From positions 1 through 21,539 of the forward strand of contig CAYGVJ010000095.1 of assembly GCA_964353255.1 (NCBI GenBank): 21,539 nucleotides of DNA, given 5' to 3'. Position numbers and translations under genes: made by a program. Positions 1 to 11,730 of this stretch are shown here, piece after piece (position 1 is the stretch's first letter; every line of letters begins with the position of its first letter). The notes below the pieces were generated by a model. It was given only the letters and a program-made list of their open reading frames with translations. It was not told the origin of the DNA and did not search any database. Source of the DNA: VFZS01 sp964353255 (lineage in GTDB: Bacteria; Acidobacteriota; Terriglobia; Bryobacterales; Bryobacteraceae).

Positions 1-2543
1 CGCTCAGCGAGATCACGCACAAGCGGCGGCTTTCGGCGCTGGGCCCGGGCGGGTTGTCGCGGGAGCGGGCCGGCTTCGAGGTGCGTGACGTGCACGCCAC
101 CCATTACGGCCGCATCTGCCCCATCGAGACGCCGGAAGGACCCAACATCGGGCTGATCTCCTCGCTGTCCTGCTTTGCCCGCATCAACGACTACGGTTTC
201 ATCGAGAGCCCGTACCGGAGGGTGGTCAAGGGCCAGGTGGTTGACGAGGCGCGGATTCTGAACCCGGGCGACACGCACTTCCGGGTGGGGCAGGTGGTCG
301 AGCGGCACGAAGCCGAGAAGGTCAACCGGGAGCTGAGCGCCCGCAAACAGCCGGCCGAGTATGAAGCCCACCCGCACTACTTGTCGGCCTGGGAGGAGGA
401 TAAGTACGTCATCGCCCAGGCTAACGTCGAGCTGGACGAGAAGGGGCGGATCGTGCCGGACCTGGTGAACGCGCGGCAGGCCGGCAACACCTTCCTGAAG
501 CAGCGCGACCAGATCGAGGACATGGACGTGAGCCCCAAGCAGTTGGTCTCGGTGGCGACCAGCCTGATTCCGTTCCTGGAGAACGACGACGCCAACCGCG
601 CGCTGATGGGCTCGAACATGCAGCGGCAGGCGGTGCCGCTGCTGCGGGCCGAGGCGCCTTACGTGGGCACCGGGATGGAGCGGGTGACGGCGCGGGACTC
701 CGGCGCCGTGGTGATCTGCCGGCGCCCCGGCGTGGTGGACTCGGTGGACTCCGAGCGCATCATCGTGCGGGTGGAAGGCGGGGTGCACGAGGGGCAGCTC
801 TCGCGCGAGGTGGGCGCCGACATTTACACGCTGATCAAGTTCAAGCGTTCCAACCAGAACACCTGCATCAGCCAGAAGCCGATCGTGCAGCAGGGCCAGC
901 GGGTGCGCAAAGGGGACGTGCTGGCGGACGGGCCCTGCACCGACTCGGGCGAGCTGGCCCTGGGCCGCAACGTGCTGGTGGCGTTCATGCCCTGGCGCGG
1001 GTACAACTTCGAGGATGCGGTGGTGGTCAGCGAGCGCCTGGTGAAGGAGGACTATTACACCTCGATCCACATCGAGGAGTTCGAGCTCGAGGCCCGGGAC
1101 ACCAAGCTGGGTCCGGAGGAGATCACCCGCGACATCCCCAACATCGCCGAGAGCTTCCTGCGCAACCTGGACGAGAGCGGCATTATCCGCATCGGGGCTA
1201 CGGTCAAGCCGGGCGACATCCTGGTGGGCAAAGTGACCCCGAAAGGCGAGACGCAGCTTACGCCGGAGGAGAAGCTGCTGCGCGCGATCTTCGGGGAGAA
1301 GGCCGGCGACGTCAAGGACGCCTCGCTGTACTGCCCGCCGGGTATCGAAGGCACGGTGCTGGACTGCAAGGTCTTCTCGCGCAAGGGAGCCGAGCTGGAC
1401 GAGCGCTCCAAGCAGATCCAGCAGGAGCAGATCGAGCGGCTCCAGCGGAACCTGGCGGACGAGAAGCGGATCTTGGGCGACGAGCGCGCCAAGCGGCTGG
1501 CGGCGCTGCTGGAGGGCCGGCAGCTGCTGGCCGACCTGCACGACGAGAAGACCAACAAGCGGCTGCTGACCAAGGGCGCCGAGCTGACCCGCGAGGTGAT
1601 CGAGCGGCTCAAGGCCCGCGACCTGAAGCGCATGAAGCTCAAGGACAAGGACCCCCGGCTGAACGAGCAGATCGACGAGATCGAGGAGATGACCTCGCGG
1701 CAGATTGCCGTGCTGGAGAAGATCACCGAGGATAAAATCGCCAAGCTCAAGAAGGGCGACGAGCTCCCTCCCGGGGTGATCAAGATGGTCAAGGTCTACA
1801 TCGCCATGAAGCGCAAGCTGTCGGTCGGGGACAAGATGGCGGGCCGGCACGGAAACAAGGGCGTGATCGCCAAGATCGTGCCGGAGGAGGACATGCCGTA
1901 CCTGCCCGACGGCACGCCGGTGGAGATCATCCTGAACCCGCTCGGGGTGCCCTCGCGGATGAACGTGGGGCAGATACTGGAGACGCACCTGGGCTGGGTG
2001 TCGCACCAGCTCGGGCGCTACTACTCGACGCCGGTATTCGACGGGGCCACCGAGCGGGAGATCAAGAACCAGCTCCGGGAGGCGGGCCTGCCCACCTCCG
2101 GGAAGGCGCGGCTGTGCGACGGGCTGACCGGCCAGGCCTTCGAGCAGCCGGTGACGGTGGGCTACATCTACATGATGAAGCTGTCGCACCTGGTGGATGA
2201 CAAGATCCACGCCCGCTCGATCGGGCCTTACTCGCTGATTACGCAGCAGCCCCTGGGCGGCAAAGCGCAATTCGGCGGGCAGCGGTTCGGCGAGATGGAG
2301 GTCTGGGCCCTGGAGGCTTACGGGGCGGCTTACATTTTGCAGGAGCTGCTGACCGCCAAGTCGGACGACGTCTATGGCCGGGCCAAGATTTACGAAGCCA
2401 TCGTGAAGGGCGAAGCGGCCGCCGAGCCGGGCGTGCCGGAGTCCTTCAACGTTCTGATTCGCGAGCTGCAATCGCTGTGCCTGGATGTGGAGCTGATGAA
2501 GAAGCCGCGCGAGGTCCTCGAGACCGCGCTGGCGGCGGATTGA
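1..2543 (+). CDS. rpoB: RNA polymerase beta subunit, 5'-truncated by window edge
   Basis: Beta subunit of the RNA polymerase core enzyme, which forms half of the active-site cleft in the cytoplasm. The reading frame is already open at the window edge: codons start at base 3 and bases 1-2 complete a codon ending in CG, fitting the conserved Pro. The TTG at 54 is internal. The first residues (LSEITHKRRLSALGPGG) correspond to E. coli 521 onward, inside the rifampicin-resistance cluster, with the wild-type His, Arg and Ser at 526, 529 and 531. Further landmarks are the CPIETPEGPN block, GDKMAGRHGNKG and the C-terminal FGGQRFGEMEVWALEAYGAA. About 120 charged, helix-rich residues (roughly bases 1390-1765) separate VFSRKG from DELPPGV. 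B. subtilis lacks this segment; it matches the position of the E. coli beta-SI2 insertion. 846 residues are visible; the N-terminal ~520 are outside. rpoC follows after 84 bases. Confidence 0.98.
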   Translation, partial: LSEITHKRRLSALGPGGLSRERAGFEVRDVHATHYGRICPIETPEGPNIGLISSLSCFARINDYGFIESPYRRVVKGQVVDEARILNPGDTHFRVGQVVERHEAEKVNRELSARKQPAEYEAHPHYLSAWEEDKYVIAQANVELDEKGRIVPDLVNARQAGNTFLKQRDQIEDMDVSPKQLVSVATSLIPFLENDDANRALMGSNMQRQAVPLLRAEAPYVGTGMERVTARDSGAVVICRRPGVVDSVDSERIIVRVEGGVHEGQLSREVGADIYTLIKFKRSNQNTCISQKPIVQQGQRVRKGDVLADGPCTDSGELALGRNVLVAFMPWRGYNFEDAVVVSERLVKEDYYTSIHIEEFELEARDTKLGPEEITRDIPNIAESFLRNLDESGIIRIGATVKPGDILVGKVTPKGETQLTPEEKLLRAIFGEKAGDVKDASLYCPPGIEGTVLDCKVFSRKGAELDERSKQIQQEQIERLQRNLADEKRILGDERAKRLAALLEGRQLLADLHDEKTNKRLLTKGAELTREVIERLKARDLKRMKLKDKDPRLNEQIDEIEEMTSRQIAVLEKITEDKIAKLKKGDELPPGVIKMVKVYIAMKRKLSVGDKMAGRHGNKGVIAKIVPEEDMPYLPDGTPVEIILNPLGVPSRMNVGQILETHLGWVSHQLGRYYSTPVFDGATEREIKNQLREAGLPTSGKARLCDGLTGQAFEQPVTVGYIYMMKLSHLVDDKIHARSIGPYSLITQQPLGGKAQFGGQRFGEMEVWALEAYGAAYILQELLTAKSDDVYGRAKIYEAIVKGEAAAEPGVPESFNVLIRELQSLCLDVELMKKPREVLETALAAD

Positions 2544-2550
2544 TTGCTGA

Positions 2551-2609
2551 GTTGTGGGTTGTAGGAAGAGGTTCTCCCGGCTCACGACCCGCAGCCCACA
2601 ACCCACAGC
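2551..2609 (+). promoter_or_regulatory. rpoB-rpoC intergenic hairpin
   Basis: A 10-bp perfect stem (TGTGGGTTGT at 2553-2562 with ACAACCCACA at 2598-2607) extends by a T-G and a G-C pair to 2551/2609, around a 35-base loop. It lies between the rpoB stop and the rpoC Shine-Dalgarno and has no T-run, so a processing or stabilising role is likelier than termination. The CCCACAACCCACAG arm is internally repetitive and could also be a short intergenic repeat of this genome. The structure is seen; the role is inferred. Confidence 0.5.
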
Positions 2610-2614
2610 CTAGT

Positions 2615-2621
2615 AAGGAGG
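2615..2621 (+). promoter_or_regulatory. rpoC ribosome binding site deciding a TTG start
   Basis: AAGGAGG, close to the ideal anti-16S complement, lies six bases before the TTG at 2628. It fixes the rpoC start even though the codon is not ATG. The encoded N-terminus (MYRSTPYDRANSIADFDSI) is what beta-prime proteins of this type usually have. Confidence 0.85.
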
Positions 2622-2627
2622 CAAGCT

Positions 2628-6854
<4,227 letters not shown>

Positions 6855-6870
6855 GGGGCCGGCCCTGAGT

Positions 6871-6959
6871 CCGTGGGGCTTCAGCCCACGTGCGGTTTTC
6901 AGCCGCGCCGGTTTCGGCCGGGCTGAGAGCCCGGTGCAGTTCGAGAGTCCGCCCCACGG
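6871..6959. repeat. Nested inverted-repeat element after rpoC
   Basis: Outer arms CCGTGGGGC (6871-6879) and GCCCCACGG (6951-6959) are perfect 9-bp inverted repeats. Inside are a hairpin CGTGGG/CCCACG (6872-6890), a GCGG...CCGC mini-hairpin near 6892-6906, and CCGGGCT-GAG-AGCCCGG (6918-6934). The arms offer two competing pairings for the same 5' segment. No T-tract follows, so it is not a classical intrinsic terminator, though it may end the rpoBC transcript. The block GGCTTCAGCC (6877-6886) recurs at 13693-13702 in the gap downstream of tolC, pointing to a dispersed intergenic repeat family. Confidence 0.6.
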
Positions 6960-7022
6960 GCCTTCACTCTTGCTGCGCGGCTCGTTCGGCGACGGCTTAG
7001 GCTCGCGCCACCCCACGCCTGT

Positions 7023-7049
7023 GGTAACTTATCCCTCCGGAGGGTTACC
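7023..7049 (+). promoter_or_regulatory. Ribosome binding site inside an inverted repeat (S9 peptidase gene)
   Basis: The Shine-Dalgarno GGAGGG (7039-7044) is half of a perfect 12-bp palindrome, CCCTCCGGAGGG (7033-7044). GGTAA (7023-7027) and TTACC (7045-7049) pair outside it. The predicted fold is a 5-bp outer stem, a 5-base bulge, then CCCT/AGGG closed by a CCGG loop, which buries the Shine-Dalgarno. The ATG at 7051 is six bases after the GGAGGG. The structure is seen; control of translation is inferred. Confidence 0.5.
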
Positions 7050-7050
7050 C

Positions 7051-8982
7051 ATGCGCAGGAATCTCATCGGGCTGCTGGCGCTGGCGGCGGCGCTGCAACT
7101 GTCCGCCCAGCAAGTGCCGCCCAGCATTGTGGCGGAAGGCGTTCCGGAGATGCCCCGGGAGCTGGTCCGCAAGCTCAACCCGTACCAGAACATTCGCGGC
7201 GCCGCGTTCAACTCCTGGCATCCCGCGCGCCGGCAGATGCTGATTTCGACCCGCTTCGCCGACACCGCGCAGATCCACCTGGTGAAGGCGCCGGGCGGCT
7301 ACCGCCAGCAGCTTACCTTCTTCCGCGAGCCGGTCTCCGGCGCGCGCTTCAGCCCGCAGCCGGGCAAGAACTGGTTCGTGTTCTCGATGGACGAAGGCGG
7401 GGCGGAGTTCTACCAGCTCTACCGCTTCGACATGGGCAGCGGCGCCTACGATATGCTCACCGACGGCAAGGCGGTCAACAGTCCCGGGCCGTTTAGCAAC
7501 CGCGGAGACCGCGTTGCTTTCACCAGCACGCGCCGCAACGGCCGCGACTTCGACATCTACGTCATGGACCCGGAGAAGCCGGCGACGACCCGGCTGATCT
7601 GCCAGGCCCAGGGCCAGTGGTTCCCGGTGGACTGGTCCCCGGACGACCGGCGCCTGCTGGTGCTCGAATACATCTCGATCAACGAGTCCTACCTGCATGT
7701 GCTGGACGTGGCGACGGGCAAGGTCGAGCCCCTGCTGCCGGGGGAGAAGGAGAAGGCTTTCTACGGGCCTGCGCGATGGTCCATGGACGGCAAAGGGGTC
7801 TACCTGCTCAGCGACCGCGAGTCGGAATTCACGCGGCTGTGGTACTTGGACCTGGCTTCGAAAAAACTCACCTGCCTGACGGAACACATTCCCTGGGACA
7901 TCGAAGGCATAGATCTCACCAGCGACGGCAGCCGGCTGGCGTTCACGGCCAACGAAGACGGCATCGGGAAGCTGCACCTGATGAATACGGCTACGCGACA
8001 GGAGCTTCCGCCGCCGAAGCTGCCCCTGGGCCAGGTGTACGGCCTGAAGTTCCACCGGACGTTGAAGGAGCTGGCCCTGGGGCTGTTGTCGGCGAAGTCG
8101 CCGGGCGACGTTTACAGCTACAACTATGAGACGGGGCAGCTCACGCGTTGGACTTACAGCGAAGCGGGCGGGCTCGATCCGAACAAGTTCCCCGAGACGC
8201 GCCTGATTCACTACCCCACCTTCGACCAGGTGAACGGGAAGCCCCGGATGATTCCGGCTTTCGTGACCAAACCGCGGGCGGGCTTCAAGCCGCCCTACCC
8301 CGTGCTCATCGACATTCATGGGGGGCCGGAGGGGCAGGCGCGCCCGGGCCTGAACGCCCAGTACACGCTCAACGAGCTGGGGGTGGCGATCATTCAGCCC
8401 AACGTGCGGGGTTCGAGCGGCTACGGGAAGACCTACCTGAAGCTGGACAATGCCATGCGGCGCGAGGATTCGGTCAAAGACATCGGGTCGCTGCTGGACT
8501 GGGTTGCGGCGCAGCCGGACTTGGACGCGAAGCGCGTGGCGGTGACCGGCGGTTCCTACGGAGGCTATATGTCGCTGGCCACGATGGTGCACTACAGCGA
8601 CCGGCTGCGCTGCGGCATCGACGTGGTGGGCGTCAGCCACTGGGTGACGTTCCTCAAGAACACCCAGGCTTACCGGCAGGACCTGCGCCGGGCGGAGTAC
8701 GGCGACGAGCGCGATCCGAAGATGAGGGAGTTCCTGGAGTCGATTTCGCCGCTCAACAACGCGCAGAAGATCCAGGTGCCGGTGCTGGTGGTGCAGGGCA
8801 AGAACGACCCGCGCGTGCCAGTGACCGAATCCGGGCAGATGGTGCGCAAGATCCGGGACAACGGCGGCACGGTCTGGTACGTGATGGCGCAGGACGAAGG
8901 CCACGGCTTCCGCAAGAAGCAGAACCGCGACTACCAGACCTGGGCGGAGATCCTGTTCCTGGAGCAGTACTTGCTGAAGTAG
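7051..8982 (+). CDS. Secreted S9 family peptidase (prolyl oligopeptidase/acylaminoacyl peptidase type)
   Basis: Serine peptidase of the prolyl-oligopeptidase clan, expected to cleave short peptides outside the cytoplasm. The 643-residue protein begins with a signal peptide (MRRNLIGLLALAAALQLSAQQ). Residues of roughly 50-370 form a WD40/TolB-like beta-propeller with repeated blade motifs (SPQPGKNWFVFSMDEGG, WSPDDRRLLVLEY, LTSDGSRLAFTANEDG). The alpha/beta hydrolase domain follows from about 400, with the nucleophile Ser502 in GGSYGGYMS, Asp586 in VQGKNDPRVP and His618 in DEGHGF, so the triad is complete. ATG 7051 is chosen over an in-frame ATG at 6934 because it has the signal peptide directly after it and a GGAGGG Shine-Dalgarno. 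The MFS gene begins 16 bases downstream. Exact substrate specificity cannot be read from the sequence. Confidence 0.92.
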   Translation: MRRNLIGLLALAAALQLSAQQVPPSIVAEGVPEMPRELVRKLNPYQNIRGAAFNSWHPARRQMLISTRFADTAQIHLVKAPGGYRQQLTFFREPVSGARFSPQPGKNWFVFSMDEGGAEFYQLYRFDMGSGAYDMLTDGKAVNSPGPFSNRGDRVAFTSTRRNGRDFDIYVMDPEKPATTRLICQAQGQWFPVDWSPDDRRLLVLEYISINESYLHVLDVATGKVEPLLPGEKEKAFYGPARWSMDGKGVYLLSDRESEFTRLWYLDLASKKLTCLTEHIPWDIEGIDLTSDGSRLAFTANEDGIGKLHLMNTATRQELPPPKLPLGQVYGLKFHRTLKELALGLLSAKSPGDVYSYNYETGQLTRWTYSEAGGLDPNKFPETRLIHYPTFDQVNGKPRMIPAFVTKPRAGFKPPYPVLIDIHGGPEGQARPGLNAQYTLNELGVAIIQPNVRGSSGYGKTYLKLDNAMRREDSVKDIGSLLDWVAAQPDLDAKRVAVTGGSYGGYMSLATMVHYSDRLRCGIDVVGVSHWVTFLKNTQAYRQDLRRAEYGDERDPKMREFLESISPLNNAQKIQVPVLVVQGKNDPRVPVTESGQMVRKIRDNGGTVWYVMAQDEGHGFRKKQNRDYQTWAEILFLEQYLLK

Positions 8983-8998
8983 GGCGGCTCACCCTGCA

Positions 8999-10291
8999 AT
9001 GACCATCAAGATGCCTCAGCTCCGCTGGGTCATCGCCGCCATGCTGCTGCTGGCCACGATGATCAACTACGCCGACCGGCTGGCGCTTTCGGTGGTCTCG
9101 GTGGACATCCGCCGGGAGTTCTCGCTCACCGAGCAGGATTATGCCCTGATCCTGACGCTGTTTCTGCTGGCCTACGCGGTGATGTATGCCGGCTCGGGCT
9201 ACGTGGTGGACCGGCTGGGCACGCGGCGGGGTTTCACCGTGTTTGTCGGTACATGGTCGGTGGCGCAGATGCTGCATGCGCTGAGCCGGGGGAAGTGGTC
9301 GCTGGCGGGCTGTCGGGTATTGCTGGGGCTGAGCGAGCCCGGCAACTGGCCGGCGGCCGCCAAGGCAGTGGCGGAATGGTTTCCGCCGGCGCAGCGCGCC
9401 CTGGGCGTGGGCATCTTCAATGCGGGCTCGTCGCTGGGCTCGGCGCTGGCGCCCCCGGTCGTGGCCTTCCTGACGCTGCATTACGGGTGGCGCTTCGCGT
9501 TCGTCTTCACCGGCAGTCTGGGGCTGATGTGGCTGCTGCTGTGGCTGACTCTCTATCAGCCGCCACACCGCAACCGCTGGCTGCGCGCGAGCGAATACGC
9601 GCAGATCAGAGATCAAGTGCGTCCGCCGGAGGAGACCCTGCCTGCCGCGCGAGGCACGCTGGACTGGCGCAAGGTGCTCGCCATGCGCGCCTGCTACTCG
9701 CTCATCATCGCGCGGTTCTTCACCGACCCGGTGATCTACTTCGTGATTTTCTGGCTGCCGGAATACCTCCGAAAAGAGCGTGGCTTCGACCTGGCCATGG
9801 TGGGCAAGTACGCCTGGGTGCCGTTCCTGTTCGGCGATCTGGGCTACGTGCTGGGAGGCTGGTTGTCTGGGCGCCTCATGCGCCAGGGCTGGCCGCTGGC
9901 CAGGGCGCGCAAGTTCGTGATGCTGCTGGGCGCGGCGTGTCTGCCGGTGGCCATCTTCGCGCCGATGGCTCCGGAGGCTTGGATGGCGATTGGGGCCACC
10001 TGCTTTGTGACCTTCGGGCACGCTTTCTGGGTGGCTAACTTGCAGGCGCTGCCCATCGACCTGTTTCCCGGCCGGGAAGTGGGCACGGCGACCGGGTTTT
10101 CGGGAATGGGCGGGGCCATCGGCGGCGCGCTGGCCAACCTGGGCACCGGCTGGGTGGTGCGGCGCTTCTCCTACGCGCCGATCTTCGCGGTGGCCGGGCT
10201 GATGCACCCGCTGTCGATCGCGCTGGTCTATTGGCTGCTGCCGGACAGGTACTTCGCCAGCAGCGAGGCAGCGCTCAGTACTCCACGCTGA
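8999..10291 (+). CDS. MFS transporter, anion:cation symporter (hexuronate/galactonate-like)
   Basis: Inner-membrane permease of the major facilitator superfamily, 430 residues, about 12 hydrophobic segments. MINYADRLALSVVSVDI in the first helix region and the loop 2-3 signature VVDRLGTRR (69-77) are typical of the anion:cation symporter group containing ExuT and galactonate/glucarate carriers; GLSEPGNWPAAAKAVAEWFP also fits. The likely substrate is therefore a sugar acid or other small organic anion, by family inference only. It starts 16 bases after the peptidase stop with only a weak Shine-Dalgarno-like GGGCGG, so it is probably cotranscribed and translationally coupled; ATG 9011 is an alternative start. 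Its last 17 bases overlap the end of truA on the other strand. Confidence 0.88.
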   Translation: MTIKMPQLRWVIAAMLLLATMINYADRLALSVVSVDIRREFSLTEQDYALILTLFLLAYAVMYAGSGYVVDRLGTRRGFTVFVGTWSVAQMLHALSRGKWSLAGCRVLLGLSEPGNWPAAAKAVAEWFPPAQRALGVGIFNAGSSLGSALAPPVVAFLTLHYGWRFAFVFTGSLGLMWLLLWLTLYQPPHRNRWLRASEYAQIRDQVRPPEETLPAARGTLDWRKVLAMRACYSLIIARFFTDPVIYFVIFWLPEYLRKERGFDLAMVGKYAWVPFLFGDLGYVLGGWLSGRLMRQGWPLARARKFVMLLGAACLPVAIFAPMAPEAWMAIGATCFVTFGHAFWVANLQALPIDLFPGREVGTATGFSGMGGAIGGALANLGTGWVVRRFSYAPIFAVAGLMHPLSIALVYWLLPDRYFASSEAALSTPR

Positions 10292-11021
10292 CCAGGAACA
10301 GGCCGCTCGCCGCGGCCGTGGGCCCGGCGCGGGCCTTGGGGCCGGGGGTGAGCAGGGCGCGGAGGGCAGCCTCGTCCAGATTGCCCCTGCCGACCTCCAG
10401 CAGCGTGCCTACAATGTTGCGCACCATGTGTTTCAGGAAGCCGCTGCCGCGGACGCGGTAGATGAGGCGCTCGGCGGCGGCCTCGGCGCGCGAGAAAAAG
10501 ATGCTGCGTACGCTGGATTCCCCCGCGCGGTCGCTCTGGTCGGCGGCGGCAAAGGCGGAGAAATCATGCTCGCCTTCCAGAAAAGGCGCGGCGGCGATTA
10601 TCCGCTCCACGTCCAGAGGGTACGGGTAGTGGAGGACGTAGCGGCGCTCGAATGGGGAGCACACCTCGCCGCGGAAGATGCGGTACTCGTACGTTTTTGA
10701 TCGCGCCGCGTAGCGGGGATGGAAATCAGGGGCCGCCTCCTCGACCGAGAGGATGCGGATGGCCGCCGGCAGCAGGCGGTTCATGGCCTTCTTGAGGTTT
10801 TCCAGGGGGAGGGGGTTTTCGAGCGAGAAGGCGGCCACTTGAGCGAGGGCGTGGACGCCGGCGTCGGTGCGGCCGGAGCCGTCCACGAGAACCGGCTTCC
10901 CTTCGATCTCGGCGAGGACGTGTTGAACCGTGCCCTGGATGGTGGGGACGTTGGGCTGGCGCTGCCAGCCGTGGAAATCGGTGCCGTCGTAGGCGAGGGT
11001 GATTCGGATGCGGCGGGTCAC
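10275..11021 (-). CDS. truA: tRNA pseudouridine(38-40) synthase TruA
   Basis: Converts uridines 38-40 of the tRNA anticodon arm to pseudouridine in the cytoplasm. The 248 residues have the usual TruA layout: ITLAYDGTDFHGWQRQ near the N-terminus, catalytic Asp53 in GSGRTDAGVHA, then FHPRYAARSKTYEYRI and GSGFLKHMVRNIVGTLLEVGRG. The frame is open further upstream, but that part is a shadow of pyrE. The start is GTG 11021, whose last bases overlap the pyrE stop as GTGA, a standard translational-coupling arrangement. The stop lies inside the 3' end of the convergent MFS gene. Confidence 0.95.
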   Translation of the reverse strand: MTRRIRITLAYDGTDFHGWQRQPNVPTIQGTVQHVLAEIEGKPVLVDGSGRTDAGVHALAQVAAFSLENPLPLENLKKAMNRLLPAAIRILSVEEAAPDFHPRYAARSKTYEYRIFRGEVCSPFERRYVLHYPYPLDVERIIAAAPFLEGEHDFSAFAAADQSDRAGESSVRSIFFSRAEAAAERLIYRVRGSGFLKHMVRNIVGTLLEVGRGNLDEAALRALLTPGPKARAGPTAAASGLFLVSVEY

Positions 11022-11614
11022 GTGGCTCGCGACCCTGGTTTGACCACCGGGAGGCCCTGGCGGCACAGCGGGCAGTCCTCCGGGGGGTAGGTGACGACGT
11101 GCAGGGTGGCCAGGGAGACCCTGGGCGCGCCCACCTCGGCCTGGCCGCCGCTGCGGTCGATGATGGCGCCGGCCGCAGCCACCTGCGCTCCGGCGCTCCG
11201 CAGCGCCTCGACCACTTCGCGGGTGCTGCCGCCGGTGGTGACCACATCCTCGACCACCACCGCGAGTTCTCCCGGCGCGACCGAGAAGCCCCGGCGCAGA
11301 GTCATCTTGCCGGAGGGGTCGCGTTCGGTGAAGATGAACCGGGCCTGAAGGGCCCGAGCCACTTCGTGGCCGATGATGATTCCCCCCAAGGCCGGGGAGG
11401 CGACCAACTCGGGCTTGTCCCGCCCGCCCAACAGCGGCCGGAGCGCCTCGGCCAGGCGCTGCCCGAGCCGCTCGGCAAAGCCGGGGTGCTGAAGGACCAG
11501 GGCGCATTGCAGGTACTCGGGACTGTGCAGGCCGCTGGTGAGGCGGAAGTGGCCGCGCAGGTAGGCGCCGGTCTCATCGAACAGGGCCAGGACAGCATCC
11601 GATGGGCTGCTCAC
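11018..11614 (-). CDS. pyrE: Orotate phosphoribosyltransferase PyrE
   Basis: Transfers the phosphoribosyl group of PRPP to orotate to give orotidine 5'-phosphate, in de novo pyrimidine synthesis. The 198-residue protein has the FRLTSGLHSPEY substrate region, the ALGGIIIGHEVA block (75-86), TERDPSGKM and the PRPP loop VVVEDVVTTGGST (119-131) with Glu122/Asp123. A C-terminal extension carries CPLC (181-184) and KPGSR. The start is GTG 11614: an in-frame TAG lies nine bases upstream and no other start exists near the N-terminus. No Shine-Dalgarno is visible, but an extended -10 box ends eight bases before the GTG, so the mRNA may be leaderless. truA follows with a 4-base overlap. Confidence 0.94.
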   Translation of the reverse strand: MSSPSDAVLALFDETGAYLRGHFRLTSGLHSPEYLQCALVLQHPGFAERLGQRLAEALRPLLGGRDKPELVASPALGGIIIGHEVARALQARFIFTERDPSGKMTLRRGFSVAPGELAVVVEDVVTTGGSTREVVEALRSAGAQVAAAGAIIDRSGGQAEVGAPRVSLATLHVVTYPPEDCPLCRQGLPVVKPGSRAT

Positions 11615-11622
11615 CAGACGCT

Positions 11623-11631
11623 ACTATAGCA
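11623..11631 (-). promoter_or_regulatory. Extended -10 promoter of pyrE-truA
   Basis: On the minus strand TGC is followed by TATAGT (11631 down to 11623): an extended -10 matching TATAAT at five of six bases. No good -35 box lies 16-18 bases upstream (TTACAT is 19 away), which an extended -10 can tolerate. Only eight bases separate it from the pyrE GTG, so transcription would start at or within a base or two of the start codon. Confidence 0.5.
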
Positions 11632-11730
11632 TCGGGGCTGCGGTACCATGTAAGTTTCCGGGAACAGAGAGCTTGGCGGTCCCGTCATAAACTGTTTGAG
11701 GTCCATTGAACCCCATCGAGGTGTGAATCC

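Noticed and set aside
6934..7050. Upstream in-frame start for the S9 peptidase
   Set aside because: The extra 39 residues are repeat-element translation and would hide the signal peptide; the GGAGGG Shine-Dalgarno points to 7051.
7045..8904. A 619-codon open frame antisense to the S9 peptidase gene
   Set aside because: It is a compositional shadow; the plus-strand protein has the full Ser-Asp-His triad and a signal peptide.
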